Source of the DNA: Lentisphaerota bacterium
GTDB lineage: Bacteria > Verrucomicrobiota > Kiritimatiellia > JAAZAB01
DNA length: 6,611 nucleotides
Assembly: GCA_016182435.1 (NCBI GenBank)
Contig: JACPGN010000099.1
Coordinates: 1-6,611 of the forward strand
Direction of reading: 5' to 3'
Below, one piece after another: positions 1 through 4,224 of this stretch. The number at the start of each line of letters is the position of its first letter. The first letter of the stretch is position 1. The notes under the pieces were generated by a model that worked only from the letters and a program-made list of their open reading frames with translations, searched no databases and had not been told where the DNA came from. The position numbers and the translations under genes were made by a program.

Positions 1-536
1 AATGAGCGCTTGCCAAAGGGCACCATGACATTGCCGTGCCGATCCATCCGGAACTCCACGCGCCCGGCCTTGAACTGCTTAACGGCGGTGGCCAGATCAT
101 CGGTCACCGTGCCGGTCTTGGGGTTGGGCATCAGCCCGCGGGGCCCCAGGAACTTGCCCAGCTTGCGGACTTCCTTCATGGCATCGGTCGTGGCAATGGC
201 CACGTCAAAATCGGTCCAGCCGCCCTGAATTTTAGCAATCAGGTCGTCAAATCCGACGAAGTCGGCGCCGGCGGCACGGGCTTGATCGGCCGCGCTGCCC
301 GTGGCAAACACGAGCACGCGCAGGAGTTTGCCCGTGCCGTGCGGCAGACTGACCGTCCCGCGCACGGTCTGTTCGGATTTTTTAAAGTCTACGCCCAGCC
401 GGAAGGCGATATCCATGGTTTCATCGAACTTGATGGCCGGCTGCTCCTTGATGAAGGCGACCGCCTCTGCCAGGTCATAGACCTTGGGCTTGACCAGCGC
501 TTTGATGGCTCTATAGCGTTTTCCGTGCGTGGCCAT
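1..536 (-). CDS. rplA: 50S ribosomal protein L1 (partial, C-terminus beyond left edge)
   Basis: Ribosomal protein L1 binds 23S rRNA at the mobile L1 stalk, which helps release deacylated tRNA from the E site. In many bacteria it also represses translation of its own rplK-rplA mRNA. I translated the minus strand from the ATG at 536-534, which gives 178 open codons to the window edge. The protein starts [15 protein letters not shown] and carries the L1 signature [15 protein letters not shown] at residues 130-144. The family is usually about 230 residues, so roughly 50 C-terminal residues lie outside the window. A purine-rich GAAGG lies about 9-13 nt upstream of the start as a possible ribosome-binding site. 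The gene follows rplK after a 138-nt spacer that holds an 88-bp palindromic repeat. No internal stop or frameshift is seen. Confidence 0.96.
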   Translation of the reverse strand, partial: MATHGKRYRAIKALVKPKVYDLAEAVAFIKEQPAIKFDETMDIAFRLGVDFKKSEQTVRGTVSLPHGTGKLLRVLVFATGSAADQARAAGADFVGFDDLIAKIQGGWTDFDVAIATTDAMKEVRKLGKFLGPRGLMPNPKTGTVTDDLATAVKQFKAGRVEFRMDRHGNVMVPFGKRS

Positions 537-562
537 AAATTAGGCCTTCGGCAATTAAAAAC

Positions 563-650
563 TGTAGCCGGCCCCCGCCTTGCGGGGCAAGCTCGGTGCC
601 TGCCACACTTTAGCGTGGAGGCCGGTCCGGGGTCAGCGACCCCGGCTACA
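563..650. repeat. 88-bp palindromic intergenic element between rplK and rplA
   Basis: The ends are 9-bp inverted repeats, TGTAGCCGG at 563-571 and CCGGCTACA at 642-650. Three hairpins sit inside. The first is CCCCGC-CTT-GCGGGG at 573-587. The second is CCACAC-TTTA-GCGTGG at about 602-617; it pairs fully only in minus-strand RNA, through a G-U wobble. The third is CCGGGGTC-AGC-GACCCCGG at 627-645. No coding frame is apparent. It resembles the REP/MITE-like palindromes that recur between genes in Verrucomicrobiota, but copy number cannot be seen here. None of the hairpins is followed by a T-run on the minus strand, so it does not look like a terminator for rplK. Confidence 0.72.
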
Positions 651-674
651 ACATTGAAATTCCTATGCTTTAAG

Positions 675-1100
675 TTAATCCACCACTTCAACGCCCATGC
701 TGCGCGCGGTGCCCTCGATCTGGCGCATCGCCCGCTCTTCATTGGTTGTGTTCAGGTCCTTGTGCTTCAGCTTGACAATCTCGCGAATCTGGGCGCGGGT
801 TACCTGGCCGACTTTCTCGCGGTTCGGCACGCCCGAGCCCTTGGCCAGCGCGGCCTTCTGCTTGAGCAGGACCGCGGCCGGCGGGCTTTTAACCATGAAG
901 GTAAACGACTTGTCCTGGTAAACCGTGATAACCACCGGCAGGATCAGGCCGTTCTGACTCTGGGTGGCGGCGTTGAATTCCTTGCAGAAGGCCATGATGT
1001 TGACCCCCTGCTGACCAAGGGCGGGCCCTACCGGCGGCGCCGGGTTAGCCTGGCCGGCGGGAATCTGCAACTTGACCAAAGCTGTAACTTTCTTGGCCAT
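675..1100 (-). CDS. rplK: 50S ribosomal protein L11
   Basis: L11 binds the GTPase-associated region of 23S rRNA at the base of the L7/L12 stalk. It takes part in factor-dependent GTP hydrolysis and in RelA activation. The 141-aa protein has the normal family length. The N-terminal domain contains the conserved [20 protein letters not shown] (residues 10-29), with the proline-rich segment that lies near the thiostrepton site. The FCKEFN helix follows at 38-43. The C-terminal RNA-binding domain contains [10 protein letters not shown] (71-80), KGSGVPN (87-93) and IEGTARSMG (128-136). The start ATG overlaps the nusG stop by one base (TAATG), so the two are probably translationally coupled. No strong Shine-Dalgarno sequence is visible; GTGGA lies about 11-15 nt upstream. 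Confidence 0.98.
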   Translation of the reverse strand: MAKKVTALVKLQIPAGQANPAPPVGPALGQQGVNIMAFCKEFNAATQSQNGLILPVVITVYQDKSFTFMVKSPPAAVLLKQKAALAKGSGVPNREKVGQVTRAQIREIVKLKHKDLNTTNEERAMRQIEGTARSMGVEVVD

Positions 1101-1648
1101 TAGACGCGTTCCACTTGCCAGTATTCCAGCTCCACCGGCGCCGTCCGCCCAAAGATCGCCACGGATACTTTCAACTTGCCGCGGTTCGGATCCACCTCTT
1201 CAATGACCCCGTTGAAATTCAGGAAGGGCCCATCGGTAATCTTGACCGTTTCACCCGGCTCGAACTGAACCTTGGGCTTGACTTTCGCTTTCTTTTCTTC
1301 GACCTGATAGATGATGGACTCGACTTCTTTCGGCCGCAGCGGCGTCGGCCGCTTGCCGCCGACAAAGCCTATAACCCCCGGTGTGTCGTTGACATAATAC
1401 CAGGCGCGTTCGTTGATCTTGCCATCATCGTTGAATAGACCCAATTGAATCAGCACATAACCCGGATAAAACATCCGGGTGGTGGTGCTCTTCTTGCCTT
1501 TTTTAACTTCGGACACCTTTTCGGATGGAATCGAAACATCCCCGACCAGGTCGCCCATTTCCTCGGTCTTAATCCGGAGCAAGAGACTATCGCGTACCTT
1601 AGCCTCCTTGCCCGTGAGCGTGTGAATCACAAACCACTGCTTTTCCAT
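1100..1648 (-). CDS. nusG: Transcription termination/antitermination protein NusG
   Basis: NusG binds the RNA polymerase clamp to suppress pausing and contacts Rho or ribosomal protein S10 through its KOW domain, linking transcription to termination or translation. The 182-aa protein has the usual length and two-domain layout. The NGN domain starts with [11 protein letters not shown] (5-15) and contains YPGYVLIQL (61-69) and the polymerase-facing [12 protein letters not shown] (87-98). A lysine-rich linker (119-126) leads to the KOW domain from about 129, with [19 protein letters not shown] (129-147). The start at 1648 is supported by AGGGG seven bases upstream. It lies 28 nt after secE and overlaps rplK by one base, the standard secE-nusG-rplK arrangement. 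Confidence 0.98.
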   Translation of the reverse strand: MEKQWFVIHTLTGKEAKVRDSLLLRIKTEEMGDLVGDVSIPSEKVSEVKKGKKSTTTRMFYPGYVLIQLGLFNDDGKINERAWYYVNDTPGVIGFVGGKRPTPLRPKEVESIIYQVEEKKAKVKPKVQFEPGETVKITDGPFLNFNGVIEEVDPNRGKLKVSVAIFGRTAPVELEYWQVERV

Positions 1649-1676
1649 GCTTCGCCCCTGGCAGTGCGCCTTGAGA

Positions 1677-1877
1677 CTATAGAATCAAGCGTAAAACCCG
1701 CATCAGAATAAGGTCGCCGAGTCCAACAAAAGCCCCCAGCAAGATGACCGACATGATCACAACCAAGGTGGACTCCTGCAATTCCGGGCGCGTTGGCCAA
1801 GCCGATTTTTTCAGCTCGATACCCACTTCGCTGATGAAGCTGGCCAGCTTGACAATTGATTCCCGGATTTTATTCAC
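1677..1877 (-). CDS. secE: Preprotein translocase subunit SecE (GTG start)
   Basis: SecE is the small essential membrane subunit that clamps SecY in the Sec protein-export channel. From the GTG at 1877-1875 the product is 66 aa, typical for single-span bacterial SecE. An amphipathic N-terminal helix (residues about 1-22) precedes the family motif ELKKSAWPTRPEL (22-34). A single hydrophobic membrane segment follows, about residues 37-61 (TLVVIMSVILLGAFVGLGDL within it). The frame stays open upstream to an ATG at 2003, but the extra 42 residues look unlike SecE and run through a terminator-like hairpin, so I prefer the GTG. A GGGG sequence lies about 10 nt upstream as a weak ribosome-binding site. 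The identity is firm; the start is less certain. Confidence 0.9.
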   Translation of the reverse strand: MNKIRESIVKLASFISEVGIELKKSAWPTRPELQESTLVVIMSVILLGAFVGLGDLILMRVLRLIL

Positions 1878-1926
1878 GGCGCCATGACCCCAGTTAGATC
1901 GGACGGCTCCATCTTGAAACAGCCAC

Positions 1927-1961
1927 TGTTGAAAAATAATGCGCCGCTGATTACGCGGCGC
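1927..1961 (-). terminator. Candidate Rho-independent terminator or attenuator upstream of secE
   Basis: On the minus strand, GCGCCGC (1961-1955), a 7-nt loop and GCGGCGC (1947-1941) form a perfect 7-bp GC-only stem, followed at once by ATTATTTTT. This is the layout of an intrinsic terminator. It lies between rpmG and secE and would end or attenuate the tRNA-Thr-tuf-rpmG transcript. The downstream secE-nusG-rplK-rplA genes would then need read-through or their own promoter. I see no convincing promoter between this hairpin and secE, so partial read-through is possible. Confidence 0.5.
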
Positions 1962-2008
1962 CAGAGCGTTGCCCTCTGAAAAATTAGCCAAACATATTTG
2001 CAATTTTT

Positions 2009-2104
2009 GGTAGGGCGCTCTCGCCGAGAGCGCCGCGGACGGCTCGGTCCAGCCTTCGCAGCCAGAAGCTTTGCTTCGGCGGAGTAGGCCGAGCCGTCCC
2101 TACC
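2009..2104. repeat. 96-bp palindromic intergenic element between rpmG and secE
   Basis: The outer inverted ends are GGTAGGG (2009-2015) and CCCTACC (2098-2104). Inside are an 8-bp hairpin, GGCGCTCT (2014-2021) with AGAGCGCC (2027-2034), and a longer 11-bp pairing of GGACGGCTCGG (2037-2047) with CCGAGCCGTCC (2089-2099). The central part holds AAGCTTTGCTTC-type sequence. It has no coding capacity that I trust. Its design (inverted ends, nested GC hairpins) matches the 563-650 element, but the sequence differs, so it is probably a separate family of dispersed palindromic repeat. Confidence 0.72.
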
Positions 2105-2225
2105 GCGGAACGACCAGGCCACCCAACGGGAAAATGTTCAACACGAATTCAACACATTTCAGAAAGTACAATCTTAAAATCCCTCGCCCACCCTGGAGCA
2201 AGCCCGGCCGAACGGGGGCGCGCGG
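2105..2225. other. Non-coding spacer between tRNA-Trp remnant and palindromic element
   Basis: No gene is visible in this stretch. A relatively AT-rich section (about 2131-2183) contains TTGAAT- and TTGTAC-like hexamers on the minus strand that could be promoter parts for secE. I could not pair them with a good -10 box at normal spacing. Confidence 0.4.
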
Positions 2226-2254
2226 CAGGGGAGGGGGGATTTGAACCCTCAACC
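2226..2254 (-). pseudogene. 3' remnant of a tRNA-Trp gene fused to the end of rpmG
   Basis: Read on the minus strand, bases 2250-2234 form a T-arm with a canonical TTCAAAT loop, flanked by GAGGG and CCCCC. This stem has one A-C mismatch where an intact arm would have a T. It is followed by CTCCCCT, a tRNA acceptor 3' strand (2233-2227), and then G at 2226, the discriminator base of bacterial tRNA-Trp. The preceding GGTT fits a variable loop. No matching AGGGGAG 5' strand, D-arm or CCA anticodon lies upstream, because that sequence is the rpmG coding region. Many bacteria place tRNA-Trp exactly here, between rpmG and secE. I read this as the 3' end of a tRNA-Trp that lost its 5' two-thirds. 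The Trp assignment rests on the acceptor sequence, G73 and position. Confidence 0.7.
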
Positions 2255-2395
2255 GCGATGCACGGTATGCTTGTGCTCAAACCGGCAATATTTTTTCAAT
2301 TCAATCCTGTCAGGCTTCAGCTTTTTGTTCTTGGTCGTAGTATAGTTCCGGCGCTTACACTCGCTGCAGGCTAAACTAATGATTTCCCGTACCAT
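2249..2395 (-). CDS. rpmG: 50S ribosomal protein L33
   Basis: L33 is a small 50S subunit protein near the E site. From the ATG at 2395-2393 the product is 48 aa, slightly short for the family (about 49-55). CCGGAGAG just upstream is a good ribosome-binding site, which favours this start over the ATG at 2437. The sequence begins [20 protein letters not shown] and includes [14 protein letters not shown], clear L33 hallmarks. The first zinc pair is present (C10, C13). The second is altered: C37 is kept, but the expected second cysteine is E40, followed by H41. The protein ends HTVHRG, and its final Gly codon and TGA stop lie inside the tRNA-Trp remnant. This suggests that the original last few codons were lost in the same deletion. 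Identity is firm. Confidence 0.93.
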   Translation of the reverse strand: MVREIISLACSECKRRNYTTTKNKKLKPDRIELKKYCRFEHKHTVHRG

Positions 2396-2405
2396 GACTC
2401 TCCGG

Positions 2406-2513
2406 CAATGGTTGATGGTTAATGGGTGATGGAACATGGTTCATGCAGAGAATGGAAACAATGCCATCGTTATTTTCTACAACATCGTCCATCAACCATT
2501 GGCCATTAACCAT
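2406..2513. repeat. Inverted ATGGTT/AACCAT repeat in the tuf-rpmG spacer
   Basis: CAATGGTTGATGG (2406-2418) is the exact inverse of CCATCAACCATTG (2489-2501). ATGGTTAATGG (2415-2425) is the exact inverse of CCATTAACCAT (2503-2513), which reaches the last base of the tuf stop codon. The arms are near-repeats of a short ATGGTT unit; further ATGG words at 2429-2445 continue the theme. This fills almost the whole 117-nt spacer between tuf and rpmG. Minus-strand RNA could fold it into a long stem, but no T-run follows, so a role as terminator is not supported. It looks like a dispersed low-complexity repeat family rather than a unique site. Confidence 0.6.
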
Positions 2514-3721
2514 TAGGCAATGATTTCCGTTACCTGGCCCGCGCCCACGGTGCGGCCACCCTCGCGAATAGCAAAGCGCACGCCCTTTTCCATGGCAATC
2601 GGCGCGATCAACTTGACTTCAATCTCGACGTTATCGCCGGGCATGACCATCTCCACGCCCTGCGGCAAAGTGATGGCGCCGGTAACGTCCGTCGTGCGGA
2701 AGTAAAACTGCGGCCGGTACCCGTTAAAGAACGAGGTATGCCGCCCGCCTTCTTCCTTGGTCAACACGTACATCTGGCCCTTGAAATGCGCATGCGGCTT
2801 GATCGAGGCCGGCTTGGCCAGCACTTGGCCACGCTGGACATCCTCTTTCTTGGTGCCGCGTAACAGGCAACCGACGTTGTCGCCCGCGCGCCCTTCTTCC
2901 AGCAGCTTGCGGAACATTTCCACGCCCGTAACCACGGTCTTCTGGGTGGGCTTGATGCCCACAATTTCAATTTCGTCGCCCACCTTGACGATGCCGCGCT
3001 CAATGCGGCCGGTCACGACTGTTCCGCGGCCTTCGATTGAGAACACGTCCTCAATCGGCATCAAAAACGCCTGATCGGTGATCCGGGTTGGTTCCGGAAT
3101 GTAACTATCCAGCGCTTCAAGCAACTCGTTGATGCACTTGACATTAGCGTCGTCCGGCTTAGTCGCGCTTATAGCCTTCAGCGCGCTGCCACGGATGATC
3201 GGGGTCTTGTCGCCCGGAAACTGGTAGGCGGTGAGCAGATCGCGGACTTCCAGTTCAACCAGGTCCAGCAGTTCCGGGTCATCCACCGTGTCCACCTTGT
3301 TCAGGAATACAACGATGGAAGGCACGCCGACCTGGCGGGCCAGCAGGATATGCTCGCGCGTCTGCGGCATGGGGCCATCCGAAGCGCTCACGACCAGGAT
3401 CGCGCCATCCATCTGGGCGGCGCCCGTGATCATGTTCTTCACATAGTCGGCATGACCGGGACAGTCCACGTGCGCATAGTGGCGTTTGTCGGACTGGTAT
3501 TCCACGTGGGCGGTCGCAATCGTCAGAATCTTGGTCGGGTCGCGGCGTCCCTGCGATTCGGAGGCTTTGGCCACCTGGTCGTAGGTAATATAGTCGCTCA
3601 GCCCTTTCAGGGATTGGACCTTGGTAATGGCGGAAGTCAACGCCGTCTTGCCATGGTCAACATGCCCGATTGTTCCGACATTGACATGCGGTTTGGTTCG
3701 TTCGAATTTTCCTTTTGCCAT
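2513..3721 (-). CDS. tuf: Elongation factor Tu with variant switch I
   Basis: EF-Tu is the GTPase that delivers aminoacyl-tRNA to the ribosomal A site. The 402-aa product is a little longer than the usual 393-396. The G domain has the P-loop GHVDHGKT (19-26), DCPGH (86-90, with catalytic His90), NKVD (141-144) and SAL (179-181). Domains II and III follow, with [13 protein letters not shown] and a normal C-terminus ([15 protein letters not shown]). The oddity is switch I: where most bacteria have ARGITINTAHVEY, this protein has [15 protein letters not shown] (61-75). The magnesium-binding Thr is kept as Thr67, but the Arg-Gly before it is replaced by Lys-Ile. I recall similar versions in Planctomycetes and Verrucomicrobia. 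AAGGAG (3734-3729), seven bases before the ATG, supports the start. It follows tRNA-Thr, as tufB does in E. coli. Confidence 0.97.
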   Translation of the reverse strand: MAKGKFERTKPHVNVGTIGHVDHGKTALTSAITKVQSLKGLSDYITYDQVAKASESQGRRDPTKILTIATAHVEYQSDKRHYAHVDCPGHADYVKNMITGAAQMDGAILVVSASDGPMPQTREHILLARQVGVPSIVVFLNKVDTVDDPELLDLVELEVRDLLTAYQFPGDKTPIIRGSALKAISATKPDDANVKCINELLEALDSYIPEPTRITDQAFLMPIEDVFSIEGRGTVVTGRIERGIVKVGDEIEIVGIKPTQKTVVTGVEMFRKLLEEGRAGDNVGCLLRGTKKEDVQRGQVLAKPASIKPHAHFKGQMYVLTKEEGGRHTSFFNGYRPQFYFRTTDVTGAITLPQGVEMVMPGDNVEIEVKLIAPIAMEKGVRFAIREGGRTVGAGQVTEIIA

Positions 3722-3763
3722 TTTACGTCTCCTTCAATTTCGCCGTACCTTTCATCCTAACGC

Positions 3764-3910
3764 GGGCAAAGCCCACAACCCAATGAGATCAACCACGGAT
3801 TACACTGATCACACGGATGGGCAAAGCCGGCCCAAATTCCATATCCGTGCTATCCGTGCCATCCCGCGAAGCGCGGGACGAGTCCGTGGCTTGCCACGCG
3901 CCGCGCGTGG
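3764..3910. repeat. Cluster of dispersed-type repeats and hairpins between tRNA-Thr and tuf
   Basis: The spacer contains ACCACGGATTACACTGATCA and CACGGAT (starting about 3791), opposed by two copies of ATCCGTG (about 3842-3858). This CCACGGATTACAC... / ATCCGTG repeat type is widely scattered in many bacterial genomes. Small perfect hairpins accompany it: GGGC-AAA-GCCC (3764-3774), TCCCGCG-AAG-CGCGGGA (3862-3878) and CCACGCG-CCG-CGCGTGG (3894-3910). The last one lies about 34 bases after the tRNA-Thr 3' end in the transcript and is not followed by a T-run on that strand. I see no gene here. These structures could help separate the tRNA from the tuf mRNA, but nothing in the sequence proves it. 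Confidence 0.6.
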
Positions 3911-3943
3911 TAATATTCTTGTTTTTTCTTCCTATCGTGCAAG

Positions 3944-4016
3944 AGCCCACGAACGGAATCGAACCGTTGACCTCATCCTTACCAAGGATGTGCTCTTCCT
4001 GCTGAGCTACGTGGGC
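3944..4016 (-). tRNA. tRNA-Thr(GGT)
   Basis: A complete cloverleaf is visible on the minus strand. The acceptor stem is GCCCACG/CGTGGGC, the D-arm GCTC...GAGC, and the anticodon stem-loop CATCC-TTGGTAA-GGATG with anticodon GGT, reading ACC/ACU threonine codons. The variable loop is AGGTC and the T-arm AACGG-TTCGATT-CCGTT. The discriminator is U and CCA is not encoded, so it must be added after transcription. It lies 222 bases upstream of tuf on the same strand, a linkage seen in many bacteria (E. coli thrT-tufB). It is probably co-transcribed and cut out by RNase P and 3' nucleases. Confidence 0.97.
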
Positions 4017-4020
4017 CAAC

Positions 4021-4147
4021 TTGTCGCTCCCCGCGAGCCCATACTAAAAAACGCGACAAAACCCCCTTCCTCATTGTCTTACGCTTAAAATGAGGATGCG
4101 AGGTTCAAACGGCGCCCGGCCCACTTTCACGGCCAAAAACGCCGTTT
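4021..4147 (-). promoter_or_regulatory. Structured leader with three hairpins upstream of tRNA-Thr
   Basis: Three separate inverted repeats lie in the 208-nt gap before tRNA-Thr. AAACGGCG (4107-4114) pairs with CGCCGTTT (4140-4147), with inner GGCC pairing possible. TCCTCATT (4068-4075) pairs with AATGAGGA (4089-4096) across a 13-nt loop. TTGTCGC (4021-4027) pairs with GCGACAA (4053-4059), ending four bases before the tRNA. No open frame or known riboswitch signature is recognised. They may guide processing or protect the 5' leader; the function is unknown. Confidence 0.45.
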
Positions 4148-4177
4148 AGCCGATAAAAACGCAACAAATAAGAGTGC

Positions 4178-4205
4178 AACCTAACAGAAACCGAAGCGCT
4201 GTCAA
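4178..4205 (-). promoter_or_regulatory. Candidate sigma70-type promoter for the tRNA-Thr-tuf operon
   Basis: A perfect -35 hexamer TTGACA (4205-4200) is followed after 16 bases by TAGGTT (4183-4178), a modest -10 match. Transcription would start near 4171, about 155 bases before tRNA-Thr. The box begins about 20 bases after the stop codon of the upstream glycosidase-like gene, the expected place for the operon promoter. The -10 is imperfect, so the call is moderate. Confidence 0.45.
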
Positions 4206-4224
4206 CTGTTTTTTTTGGTTTTTT

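Noticed and set aside
36..1103. 355-codon open frame on the plus strand across rplA and rplK
   Set aside because: It is antisense to two certain ribosomal protein genes and the palindromic spacer, has no family resemblance, and is explained by the GC-rich codon usage of the real genes.
1874..1885. Tiny ATG GCG CCG TGA frame whose stop overlaps the secE GTG
   Set aside because: Could suggest start-stop coupling, but its GGGG is too close to the ATG to serve as a ribosome-binding site and three codons carry no evidence of selection.
1878..2003. N-terminal extension of secE to an ATG at 2003
   Set aside because: The added residues do not look like SecE and would be encoded through a terminator-like hairpin; the GTG at 1877 gives the normal family length.
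2105..2200. Possible secE promoter in the AT-rich spacer
   Set aside because: TTGTAC and TTGAAT hexamers exist, but no acceptable -10 box lies at 16-18 bases.
3789..4088. Short open frames over tRNA-Thr and its flanking repeats
   Set aside because: They read through a clear tRNA gene and palindromic repeats and have no protein-like features.
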